This document shows, in pieces, positions 15,089 through 24,200 of a DNA stretch of 33,667 nucleotides. The stretch comes from an uncultured Clostridia bacterium. GTDB taxonomy: Bacteria; Bacillota; Clostridia; Oscillospirales; Acutalibacteraceae. The position numbers were made by a program, and so were the translations under genes. Location: contig CANQOP010000022.1 of assembly GCA_947625485.1 (NCBI GenBank), forward strand, positions 1 through 33,667, read 5' to 3'. Within the stretch, counting starts at the first letter, position 1. Each line of letters opens with the position of its first letter. The notes under the pieces are model-generated. The model made no database searches. It was not told where the DNA came from and saw only the letters and a list, made by a program, of their open reading frames with translations.

Positions 15089-16106
15089 AAAGCTCACTCC
15101 TTTCGGCGTGTATGTCAACACATCTCTTAACTCCTTCACTCAGCTTAACCCGCGGTCTGAAACCGAGTGCGGAAAGTTTTTTAATGTCGAGTATAGGAAG
15201 TGTGGATGCCATAGGGGAGAGCGCCGCCGCGTTTCCCTTACGGACTAATTTCATCAGTTCTTTTTCGGGATAAAGCTTTAAACACTCAGATGCAATCTGA
15301 AGATTGTCAGCAACGCAGTTTGACGCTATATTATATATTTCAGCCGACCTGCCTTTCAGAAGGACGGTTAGTACCGCCTCGGCGGCGTCAGTAACGTAGC
15401 AATAGCTTTTCGGCTTGATTAGCTTTAAATCTACGACAAGATTCCTGCCGTTAACTGCGTTGTCAATATTTTCATTAAAAATTTCGTCCGTGCCGAACGC
15501 ACCGTAAATTTTACTCGTTCGCGCAATTTTAATGTCGAGCGCGCAGTCGTTGGCGAGTTTAATCGCAAGGCTCTCGGTCATACGCTGAGCCTGGATGCTG
15601 TTAAACATAGGGTTTGTGAAGTCGATATATCCTATATCGGTTTCAGAAATTCTATCCTTACCGTTAAAAACGTCTCCGTAGACGTCTTGGCTAGTGGAGA
15701 TAACGGCTGTTGCGCGGTATTTTTGTATAAAGCTTAGGAGATTAACGACAGCCGTTCTGTCAAGGTCGTGAAAGCTTTCTGCATGAATAACGAAGTCTGC
15801 TTTGTCCGCAATCAGCTCGGAGTAGTTGCGGCTTACAATAAAGTCAATATCTTTTCTGTACGTCAGCTTTCCGTATTGCTCAAACAGTCCATTATCTGCG
15901 TCAACCGCAACGACAGATATATTAGTCGAGTAAAGATCATTACATATAAGCATAGCGCACGCGATATAGTAGCCGAGCGGCTTGCCTGCACCGGTGATAA
16001 CAACTGTTTTGTTTTTAAATGCGGTGAAGTCCGCATCACCGTCGGTAATACTCAGTATATCGCTGTATAGCTTATTTTTGAGCAGTTTTCTTACCTCATA
16101 TTCCAT
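15066..16106 (-). CDS. NAD-dependent epimerase/dehydratase family protein (extended SDR)
   Basis: A 346-residue extended SDR protein, start ATG 16106 chosen for the AGGAG 9 bases upstream (an in-frame ATG at 16142 has none). The Rossmann motif is good: VVITGAGKPLG near residue 36. STSQDVYGDV is the Ser-containing strand of the family. The usual YxxxK, however, is replaced (the aligned segment reads FNSIQAQRMTESLA), so normal epimerase chemistry is doubtful. The family acts on nucleotide sugars in the cytoplasm. The downstream epimerase-LicD fusion overlaps it, and the pair shares a degenerate active site, so they may work as a heteromeric complex or have a binding role (inference). Confidence 0.75.
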   Translation of the reverse strand: MEYEVRKLLKNKLYSDILSITDGDADFTAFKNKTVVITGAGKPLGYYIACAMLICNDLYSTNISVVAVDADNGLFEQYGKLTYRKDIDFIVSRNYSELIADKADFVIHAESFHDLDRTAVVNLLSFIQKYRATAVISTSQDVYGDVFNGKDRISETDIGYIDFTNPMFNSIQAQRMTESLAIKLANDCALDIKIARTSKIYGAFGTDEIFNENIDNAVNGRNLVVDLKLIKPKSYCYVTDAAEAVLTVLLKGRSAEIYNIASNCVADNLQIASECLKLYPEKELMKLVRKGNAAALSPMASTLPILDIKKLSALGFRPRVKLSEGVKRCVDIHAERSELYADERRT

Positions 16107-16182
16107 ATTCTGACTCCTGTTACAAGAGGCGTAAACACGCAAAATAAATTTATGCCGACATAAAAAGCCGGCATAGTTTCAG

Positions 16183-17145
16183 CTACTCTTCGCCGTAATA
16201 TTCGGTACGGAATTCCTTAAGCTGTTGCTTGCAGTCATTCAAATCAGCGCGGAGTATTTCGATTTTTTCTTTGTGACGTTCAATAAGATTCTCGTAAGCC
16301 TCGGTATCGCCGTCTGCTTTCTTTATGGCGTCCCGAAGCTGTCTGATGCGAGCCTTACGCTTTTTTATCTGAAGCCTGCGCTTGTCCACCAAATAGACAA
16401 GATGAGTCTCCTTAGTGGGTCCGTCAAAAATAATCTGACCCTTTCTGAGGTAGATGGCGCGTTCGCACAGCTCCTCGACAGAGGCGGCGTTGTGGCTTAC
16501 GTAGAGAACGGTAACACCCGTCTCGATAATTTCGCGTATTTTGTTTTTGCATTTTGTCCTGAACGCAGCGTCGCCAACCGCGAGAGCCTCGTCAACGACT
16601 AGAATATCGGGAGAAATGTTTACGTTAATCGCGAAGCCAAGCCGCATTTTCATACCGCTTGAATAGGTGCGCACCGGCTGGTCGATATAATCGTCCAGCT
16701 CGGCAAAATCAACGACTTTTTCTTCAATTTCCTTGATTTCTTCGTCTTTAAGACCGAGAATATAACCCTTAAGGTAGATGTTCTCCCTGCCTGTCATATC
16801 CGTGGAAAATCCTGCCGTGAGTTCAAGCAGAGCCGCAACCATTCCATCAACGGTAACCGTGCCCTCATCGGGGAAGGTAACGCCTGTGATGTGCTTGAGC
16901 AGGGTCGATTTACCGCAGCCGTTATCGCCCATAACACCAACAGCCTCGCCCTTGCGGATTTCAAGGTTTACATGGTCGAGTGCTCTGTGAAGTATCGGAT
17001 TCTTAGGCTTTATGAAAAGCGCGCGAAAACGCTCGCGGTCATTTTTATAGAGTGTGTATGTTTTACTTACATTGTCAAATTTAATTATAGGCTTTGAGTT
17101 CATATCCACCGTAGCTCGGTGCATATTTTCAAAAACATTTGCCAT
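16183..17145 (-). CDS. ABC transporter ATP-binding protein for polysaccharide/teichoic acid export (TagH/Wzt-like)
   Basis: A 320-residue ATPase of the ABC-2 glycan export family. Walker A GDNGCGKST (73-81), ABC signature YSSGMK (161-166), Walker B ILVVDEA (181-187) and the switch SHN are intact. The first 60 residues include the family's NDRERFRALF stretch. The last 80 residues are a charged coiled coil (KKRKARIRQLRDAIKK onward) rather than a Wzt-type carbohydrate-binding domain. It pairs with the permease encoded 21 bases upstream. AAGGAG precedes the ATG. Confidence 0.9.
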   Translation of the reverse strand: MANVFENMHRATVDMNSKPIIKFDNVSKTYTLYKNDRERFRALFIKPKNPILHRALDHVNLEIRKGEAVGVMGDNGCGKSTLLKHITGVTFPDEGTVTVDGMVAALLELTAGFSTDMTGRENIYLKGYILGLKDEEIKEIEEKVVDFAELDDYIDQPVRTYSSGMKMRLGFAINVNISPDILVVDEALAVGDAAFRTKCKNKIREIIETGVTVLYVSHNAASVEELCERAIYLRKGQIIFDGPTKETHLVYLVDKRRLQIKKRKARIRQLRDAIKKADGDTEAYENLIERHKEKIEILRADLNDCKQQLKEFRTEYYGEE

Positions 17146-17166
17146 TTTAATTCTCCTTACAGAATA

Positions 17167-17997
17167 TTAAAGAACATCGGGAATTTTCTTCCTGAGACGG
17201 TTGTAGTTGTATACGCCGAGGAGGAATATAATGAAAAATTCGGCGAGGAAGATAACAAGCTCCGTCGTGTATTCATAAAACATTCTGTGATACAGAAAGG
17301 CGTTGCGGTAGCCGTTTACGAAGAAGTTGATGGGGTTAAAGAGCATTATGGTTTTCAGAGGCTCGGGCAGGTTATAAGAGTCGTAGATAACGCCTGTCAG
17401 CCAGAAAATACCGGACATAATCGAAACTATCGCGTTCTCAAGGTCGGGACTGAACGCGCACATAGGCGCGGTGCTCCACGACAGGAACACAAAGAACAAG
17501 AACATTAGCGGCATATAGAAGAAGAACTGTAAATTGTACCAGCTCGGACCGACAGAGAACGAGATTATGACGAACATAATAAATGTTATCAAAAAATGCA
17601 CATACAGTCTGGACAGTGAGGTAAAGGTCATAATCGTGGATACGGGGAAGTTAACCTTTGTTACATATTGCCTGTGCGACCGTATGTCTTTAGCGCCCTT
17701 TGTGATGCTCTCTGAAATAAAGAACCAGGGAGTAATACCTACGAGCAGAAATGTGAAACGGTCGAATTTCAGAAATTCTCCTCCTATATCAACCTTAACG
17801 GTGCTGAGCGTTCTCAGACCTACCGAAAACGCAAACCAATATACGAAAATTTGGAAAGCGGGTTTTACTACCGCCCACAGGGGTCCGATAACGGCGCCCT
17901 TATATGTTTTGATAAGTTCTGTTTTGGCGAGCACGAAGATACGCTTGCCGAAATCCTTATGTTCTTTGATAATATCTCGTAAAAAAACTATTATCAT
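17167..17997 (-). CDS. ABC-2 type permease for polysaccharide/teichoic acid export (TagG/Wzm-like)
   Basis: A 276-residue membrane protein with about six hydrophobic segments. The family signature region AKTELIKTYKGAVIGPLWAVVKP (about 26-48) precedes TM1. FLLVGITPWFFISESITKG and the later FNPINFFVNGYRNAFLY motif are typical of TagG/RfbA/Wzm permeases. It forms the channel for a lipid-linked glycan across the cytoplasmic membrane with the ATPase encoded next. It is the first gene of the operon. A purine-rich AAGGGGG site lies unusually close to the ATG. Confidence 0.9.
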   Translation of the reverse strand: MIIVFLRDIIKEHKDFGKRIFVLAKTELIKTYKGAVIGPLWAVVKPAFQIFVYWFAFSVGLRTLSTVKVDIGGEFLKFDRFTFLLVGITPWFFISESITKGAKDIRSHRQYVTKVNFPVSTIMTFTSLSRLYVHFLITFIMFVIISFSVGPSWYNLQFFFYMPLMFLFFVFLSWSTAPMCAFSPDLENAIVSIMSGIFWLTGVIYDSYNLPEPLKTIMLFNPINFFVNGYRNAFLYHRMFYEYTTELVIFLAEFFIIFLLGVYNYNRLRKKIPDVL

Positions 17998-18159
17998 CGC
18001 CCCCTTAGGAATTTTTTGTAATATGTAAACTTAATGTTGAAATTTGAAATTGATTTTTGTGCCGGCTGTTGTCGGCGTATATTCTTTGAGCTACCCTATA
18101 AGCATCGCCTTACATTACGGTAAAATATTAGAAAAAATTAGCATATTGCCAACACATCT

Positions 18160-18187
18160 ATTATATAACTTTTTTATTATTTGTCAA
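18160..18187 (-). promoter_or_regulatory. Promoter of the surface-polysaccharide operon
   Basis: On the minus strand TTGACA (18187-18182) and TATAAT (18165-18160) are both perfect, with 16 bases between. The predicted start near 18153 leaves a leader of about 155 bases before the permease. No riboswitch is recognised in that leader. Confidence 0.8.
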
Positions 18188-18336
18188 TTCAAAAAAATAT
18201 AACCTTATCTGATTAATTTTGTAGAATTTAAATACAATTTTTTACTCATTTAGCGGAAAAGCACGGGAGATTAGCAGAGTATTCGACCGATAATATGCGC
18301 GCACTCTAGGAGTACTCTTATGTGAGCAGGAAAGCA

Positions 18337-18371
18337 AAAAATAAAGGCTGACCCGAGAGTCAGCCTTTATG
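18337..18371 (-). terminator. Rho-independent terminator of the first amylase gene
   Basis: A perfect 12-bp stem (18341-18352 with 18359-18370) and a 6-base loop begin right after the stop codon. On the minus strand it is followed by a T-rich TTTTTT stretch. Confidence 0.9.
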
Positions 18372-20996
18372 TTATGACCAGGTTTTATCGTAGTAATGGA
18401 ATGTCATTCCACTTTGAGGATTAAGATTATCCGTTTGCGGATTTCCGTTGTTGCTGAAGATACAATTGTCGTATCCTTCGGGAATAGTAAACGTCCATCT
18501 GCCTTCACTGTCTGTTTCCATCGGAAAACCGGGCCAGGCTTGAGGTCCGTCGGAGCCTGTAGCCCAGTAGTAGATGTACGGAGTTGACCAGCCTTCGGCA
18601 TTGTCAAAATACACTACTGTACCGCTCTGCGGCTCGGTCGTCGGCTCTTCGGGAATATACGGCTCTGTAGTGGTTTCCTGAGTCGGCTCGGGAGTAGGAG
18701 TCTGGGTAGGAGCCGGTGTGGGCGTTGTGGCAGGAGCAGTGGATGCGGATGGGTCTGTATAACCTGCGCCTACGCGCTTTGTGCCGTCCATACCGAGAAT
18801 ATACCTCTGAATATATGTAGCGTCCTTGATGCTTATGCGTCCGTTTTCATCGACGTCCGAGAGTACAGCACCTTTTTCGGAGAGTGAGCCAAGCGATGCG
18901 AGATGTCTCTGGATAAACGTTACGTCGAGAATGTTAATTTCCTTATCGCAGTTAGCGTCGCCGTATTTATCTGTCGGTGTGTCGGGTACGCTCGAAGTGG
19001 GTGCTGTCGGAGCAGTTGTAGACGTGTCCGAAGACGATGGAGCGGTCGGAGTTGTTGTAGGTAAAGTGGTAGGAGCAGTAGTAGGTACAGTAGTCGGAGC
19101 GGTTGTGGGTACAGTGGTCGGCTCAGTGGTGCCGTCCGTCTCAATTAGGATAGTACCGTTCTTTCCGCTGTTAAAGCTAACCTTGCCGCCTGATACGGTA
19201 GCGGTTGTGCCGTCATATGCATTTTTAACAACCGTGCCGTTTGCGAACGTGTTGTTAAGTGTGATTGTAACATTCGTATTGTTGTTTGCACCGATAACAG
19301 CCGCAACAGTATCCTTAACGCCGTTCTTGTTGTAATTACGCGCGAATGCAGTACCGGAAGTAGAGCTGAGGTTTGTATGACTTCCTGCGCCTACCGCAAC
19401 GTGGCTTGAACGGAACTTGCCGACCTTCTGCCAGTGCTGGAGAAGGTTGTTATCCATACTGTTCCAGTTCATATCCGTTCTGAGATTATGGTCTTTTCCA
19501 GTCGAGAAGGTACCAAGGGGACGGTTGCTCTCGTCGCCGTAGTAAATCTGGATAGCTCCCGGAAGAAGCTGGAATGCCGAACCCTGATAAATCATATTAT
19601 TGCGGCAGAGTCTTGTGTCGTGAGAAGAAAGGTAGGAGAGAACATTAAACTTGTCGTTGTTGTTGATTTTGCCCGCGTAATCCGAATATGTGCTGTTAAT
19701 TGAGCCTGCTCCGGGTACGCCGCTTGCATTGGCGTCGAAAGCATTGTCCTTATTAAAGGAGAAGTTGATCATCGAGTCAAATCCTCCCTGAGTGTAGTAG
19801 CTGTCATAATCCACAAAGTGGGGGAAGCACTCGCCCGTCATCCAGAAATCCTCGTCCCAGTCAGCGCCCGGCTTGGTCGGATTGTTGGAGCGCCATTTCT
19901 TTAGTGACTGTACGCACTGGTCCTTGAGGGCCTTCCAGGAGTCAAGCTCTACGTGCTTTGCCGTGTCGCATCTGAAGCCGTCTACGCCGTACTTCTCGAC
20001 CCACTGTGAGAGCCAGAATACGAGATAGTTGCGGACTCTTTTCTGCTTGCCGGTGTTGAAATAACTGTTAAGTTCTGCAGTTTTCTTTGAAAGCGTGCCT
20101 TCTTTCTGCCACTTTGTCTTTAGAATCTGCGGAATATCAACAGTTTTGGTGCTTTCCGTGCGGATGTCGGGAAGGTATGACTGGCTGCCGGTAAGGTCGC
20201 CGCCTCCGTCCTCCTTGTAGCCCGCGAGGCCTGCTCTTATCCAGTCAGTGCCCCACCATTTCCCCCATGCGTTTGCGTCGCTGTGGTAGTCTACATAATT
20301 GCTGTATGTAGTATCAGTGAGCGTTGCGTTGTAGTAAGGAGTTTGCCAGCCGCTTTTCAGAGTGCCGAAGCCGTACTCGCTCATATCCTGCATGGTATTG
20401 TAACCCACGTGGTTCATAACTACGTCGAGTACAATGCGGATTCCGTGGCTGTGGGCGGTGTCTACCATTGTCTGAAATTCCTGCTCCGTACCGAAGTTTG
20501 CATCGGTCTGCGAGAAATCAAGAGCATAGTAGCCGTGATACGAGTAGTGAGGGAACGAGCCCGACTTACCCTGACCGCCGTTACAGTATCCGTGGATCTG
20601 CTCATAAGGAGCTGAAATCCACAGTGCGGTAACGCCTAGGTTGTTAAAGTATCCTTCGTTAATTTTCTTCGTGATACCTGCGAAGTCGCCGCCGTGGAAT
20701 GCACCGCAGTCAGAACTGCCTTTAACGACCTGACCGCTTTGGTTAAGACTTCTTTTGTAGGAGTGGTCGTTAGAGGTGTTTCCGTTATAGAAACGGTCGG
20801 TAAGAAGAAAATACACCGAAGCGTTATCCCAAGAGAAGTCGGACGGACCTTTCAGAACTGCGGCGGCAGATGATACGTCGGTATCAGCCGAAGTCTGAGA
20901 TGAATTTACAGTAGCCGCCTGAGTAGTGACCGCAATTGACGAAGCGGTTACTACGAGAGCTATGCACAAAATAATTGAGAAAATTTTTTTGAACAT
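18372..20996 (-). CDS. Secreted GH13 alpha-amylase with dockerin and starch-binding domain
   Basis: An 874-residue exported enzyme. Signal peptide 1-28 (cleavage near TQA-AT). The GH13 domain (about 55-620) has region I DVVMNH (191-196), nucleophile D344 in GFRCDTAKH, acid E389 in TGEC and SSHD (457-460). GFRCDTAKHVEL recalls MalS-type amylases. A Thr/Pro linker (about 621-677) leads to a type I dockerin (678-745) with two Ca-binding repeats (DANCDKEINILDVTFIQ, DVDENGRISIKDATYIQ), then a second Pro/Thr linker and a C-terminal CBM26-like starch-binding domain (about 795-874). Dockerin-bearing amylases assemble on scaffoldins in the amylosome of Ruminococcus bromii (established knowledge). It cleaves internal alpha-1,4 bonds of starch outside the cell. 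It is monocistronic. AAAGGGTG lies before the ATG. Confidence 0.92.
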   Translation of the reverse strand: MFKKIFSIILCIALVVTASSIAVTTQAATVNSSQTSADTDVSSAAAVLKGPSDFSWDNASVYFLLTDRFYNGNTSNDHSYKRSLNQSGQVVKGSSDCGAFHGGDFAGITKKINEGYFNNLGVTALWISAPYEQIHGYCNGGQGKSGSFPHYSYHGYYALDFSQTDANFGTEQEFQTMVDTAHSHGIRIVLDVVMNHVGYNTMQDMSEYGFGTLKSGWQTPYYNATLTDTTYSNYVDYHSDANAWGKWWGTDWIRAGLAGYKEDGGGDLTGSQSYLPDIRTESTKTVDIPQILKTKWQKEGTLSKKTAELNSYFNTGKQKRVRNYLVFWLSQWVEKYGVDGFRCDTAKHVELDSWKALKDQCVQSLKKWRSNNPTKPGADWDEDFWMTGECFPHFVDYDSYYTQGGFDSMINFSFNKDNAFDANASGVPGAGSINSTYSDYAGKINNNDKFNVLSYLSSHDTRLCRNNMIYQGSAFQLLPGAIQIYYGDESNRPLGTFSTGKDHNLRTDMNWNSMDNNLLQHWQKVGKFRSSHVAVGAGSHTNLSSTSGTAFARNYNKNGVKDTVAAVIGANNNTNVTITLNNTFANGTVVKNAYDGTTATVSGGKVSFNSGKNGTILIETDGTTEPTTVPTTAPTTVPTTAPTTLPTTTPTAPSSSDTSTTAPTAPTSSVPDTPTDKYGDANCDKEINILDVTFIQRHLASLGSLSEKGAVLSDVDENGRISIKDATYIQRYILGMDGTKRVGAGYTDPSASTAPATTPTPAPTQTPTPEPTQETTTEPYIPEEPTTEPQSGTVVYFDNAEGWSTPYIYYWATGSDGPQAWPGFPMETDSEGRWTFTIPEGYDNCIFSNNGNPQTDNLNPQSGMTFHYYDKTWS

Positions 20997-21030
20997 AAAA
21001 TCACCCTTTCAAAATTTCTAATCAAAATAT

Positions 21031-21036
21031 ATTATA
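21031..21036 (-). promoter_or_regulatory. Probable -10 element of the first amylase gene
   Basis: TATAAT on the minus strand, 35 bases upstream of the amylase ATG, within GATATAATATAT. The -35 position holds only a weak T-rich match, so an activator or an alternative start is possible. Confidence 0.45.
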
Positions 21037-21185
21037 TCAAAAATAAATGCAAAAAGAAATATCCTAAATGTACAATTAATAGTGAAATTTTATGTAAACG
21101 ATTAACAAATAGTATGATAAAGTCAAATGAATTATAAACTTCTGACGCGGAATCGGATTATATTAATCGGTTCCTAATAAAAATA

Positions 21186-21209
21186 GGGCTGTTCCGAAAG
21201 GAACAGCCC
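21186..21209 (-). terminator. Rho-independent terminator of the second amylase gene
   Basis: GGGCTGTTCC (21186-21195) pairs perfectly with 21200-21209 around a GAAA tetraloop. On the minus strand the stem is followed by TATTTTTATT. It lies 29 bases after the stop codon. Confidence 0.88.
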
Positions 21210-21238
21210 ATTGGCCCATTGGTTTAAATTAAATTAAA

Positions 21239-24200
21239 TTATTCCTGATATGTTGTCCAGCTGCCTGACAGCTTATAGCAGTTATAAGGCTCCTGGACCA
21301 TAACGTTAGCAGTCTGATTTTTCCAATCAGTTTCTTCGGCGCCCGGAGTATCTTTTAAGAGGAATGTTTCAACGCCGTCGGGAATCGGCTCAGGAAGGTC
21401 AATATACCAGATGTTAGTGCCGGGAATCTGGGTCATATCCATTGTATTTGAGTTGTCAATACCGTAACCCCAACCGTATAGATATACAGCGTTCCAACCC
21501 TTATCGTTTTCAACATAAAGTCTTGATAAGGAGAATGCAGGAGGTGTTTCGGGAACATAAGGTCCCATTATGCCGTCAGGCTGACCTCCATCGGGGAACG
21601 AGTTGAGCGTATAGCAGTTGTTTGTCTGTGAGTAGGAAACATTCATCTGATTGTAGCCTGCGTCGGGAGTCTCAAGAGGAGCCGTGTATCTGTAGATTAC
21701 GCCGTCAGTAAGAGTTATCGGAACCTCTGCGGTAAATACGAACGGATATGCGTCTAAATCACGCTCCATAAGATAGGACTGACCTGTGGCGTTGTCGTAG
21801 AGGTACGGCTCACTGCCCATTGAGCTAATCCATGTAAGCGCTGTCTTCAGATAAACCGTGTAGGTCTCAGGTGCGGGCACCGGATCCGTCGCAGGTTCGG
21901 TTGTAGTAGGCTCTGTTGTAGTCGTAGGTTCAGCTGTAGTAGGTTCGGTTGTGGGCGTTTGTGTTGTTGCCTGTACTGAAGGCGTTTCGCTTGTAGAAGG
22001 CATTGTTTGAGTAGCCTGAGTCGCTGTAGGCGTAGGCTCTGGCGACTCGCCCGTGTAAGCCTGACCAACCTTGCCGGTGTTGGACATCTGAAGTGTGAAC
22101 ATCTGAATTAATGTAGCGTCCTTGATGTTTACTTTACTGTTTCCGTCTACGTCGGCAACCGCGTATCCTGTGCCTGTGATAGGCGCGAGACTTGCAAGAT
22201 GCTTCTGAATAGCGGTTACGTCGGATATATCTATATGTTTGTCAAGGTTAACATCACCATAAGTGATACCCTCTACAGTAACCGGAGGAATAGACGTTGT
22301 AGGCTCGGTTGATGCTGATGTAGGTTGAGTTGTTGATACAGGTTGAGCTGTTGATGTAGGTGCAGTTGACGCGGTTGTGGGTGCTGTTGTAGCTGATGTT
22401 GCAATGTTGCCCTTTGTCACGTCAGTTGCCTGAACATCGGCGGAGCTGCCGGGCTTATCGGTTGTTGTCGCCCACGTTGAACTGCCGGGAGTACCTGTGA
22501 GTGCGATTACTTTATGTGATACGCCGCCGAGATCCAGCGTTCTCTTTGAACTTGAGCTTGGGAACTGATTCGACTGAGATTTACCGCCGCTCGATTTAGC
22601 GGAGTCGTTTAGGATTACTCTTGTGTTCATTGATTTTGCGAGGTTAAAGGTTGACGCGCTGCTAGTCGTGCTGCTGGCGCTTACCTTTTTGCTCGCGATA
22701 CAGGAGTTGTTGTTTACCTGAACGTAGTACGCCTTGAGAGTAGCGTCGTATTTCATATCCTCTCCGGGCCACTCGGCGTTTTTGTAGGTAGTTCCGCCTA
22801 CGGTTGTACCCTTATCCGTATCCTCGTCGTATACATAGCAGTGAAGCGGAGCAACCCATTTTGCAGCGGAGACTGCGGAGTCGGGAACAATGATATATAC
22901 ACCTGAGGACGCCGCCTGCGACTTAGTGTATGTGTATTTAACAGTCGATGTGTTCGTGCCGTCTGTGGCTGTAAGAGTGAGGGTGAAGGTCTGACCGTAG
23001 TTGTAGTCCTTACCAAGTCTGATCTTCGGAGAACCTGTGAATGGAACGGGCGTGTAGTTGTCAAGCTGATATGTGCCGCTTGTTGCGTTGGCAAGTGTAA
23101 GACCAACAACAATGCTTTCGCCTGCGAAGGTCTGGCTTTCCTGGTCAGCCATAACGTAAGGAGTGGTTGAACCCTGAGTTACAACAGCGATACCGGTAGA
23201 GCCTATCTGACCGCTTACATTTCCACCTGAAACGGTAAATACGTTTCCTGTAATCATATCCTTATAGGAACCGTTTGCAAGACCTGTTCCCGAAACGGAA
23301 GCAGAGCCGGATGTGCCGTTTGTATTAACAATAACAACGCCGTCAGTGCCTCTTGCAACGTAAGCGAAGTTTCCGCTGTAGCCGATCTTTTCGGATTTTC
23401 CTACGGAGTTGTTGTGGAACTTGTTAATTTCGGAAGCCGCAACGCTCTTGTAGTCTGTGTCTACAGCAGCTCCTCCCATACTCATGCCGGTAGGACGAGC
23501 AAAGAAGAGAGCGGACGCGTCTTTTCTCGATGCAACGAGAGCCCATGTTTTCATAATATCGGAGTTAGATATGTTAGTAGTATTATCGTCTTCGCCCATA
23601 TATGTGTCGTGAGACTCAGCCCAGAGGACGGTCTTGGCGGCATTCTGAGATACCGAGTAGGTTGTGGTCGAGGCGGAGCTTGCGTTGTGACCTTTAACTC
23701 CGTTACGGATATTTCTGGATGTTATGTTATCGGTAACACTCATAAGCTTGGTGTAGGAACCGATATTTCTTCCCGCACCGGGCGTGTTAAGAATTTCGCC
23801 GTAGTAGAAGATGTTCTTGTTATAAGTCGACTTAGCATAGCTGGTTGTCGTGTTAAGAACGTTAGGCCAATACTGTGAAGCGTTTGCGCCGTCGTCGGGG
23901 GTCTCAATGTGTTTTGCGGCGTCGAAACGGAAGCCGTCAACACCCTGATCTACACATTCCTTAAGGAGAGACTGTACTCTCTGCTGGATATATGTATCGC
24001 CTGTGTTAAGGTCCGGACAGCCCGTGAGACAGCCTGTTACAACGCTTGCAACCGAGCTGTCGCTTACCGCAGAAAAATTCTGGTGAACGTACTGGTTGCC
24101 CTTTGTTCCGCCGTTAGTACCCCAAAGCTTGCTCTCAAAGGTCTGGACTTCTTTAGCAAACCTTGTAACGCCTGCGTCGCCGTCAGCACCGAGGTGGTTT

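Noticed and set aside
18920..19144. Short tandem repeats in the amylase linker regions, considered as a CRISPR-like or satellite array
   Set aside because: The repeats are degenerate codons for Thr, Pro and Ala in the correct frame, with no constant repeat-spacer pattern. No CRISPR array is seen anywhere in the window.
18826..19335. Plus-strand frame with Val/Gly repeats opposite the first amylase
   Set aside because: The repeats are the reverse complement of the Thr/Pro linker codons, so this is a by-product of the repetitive linker.
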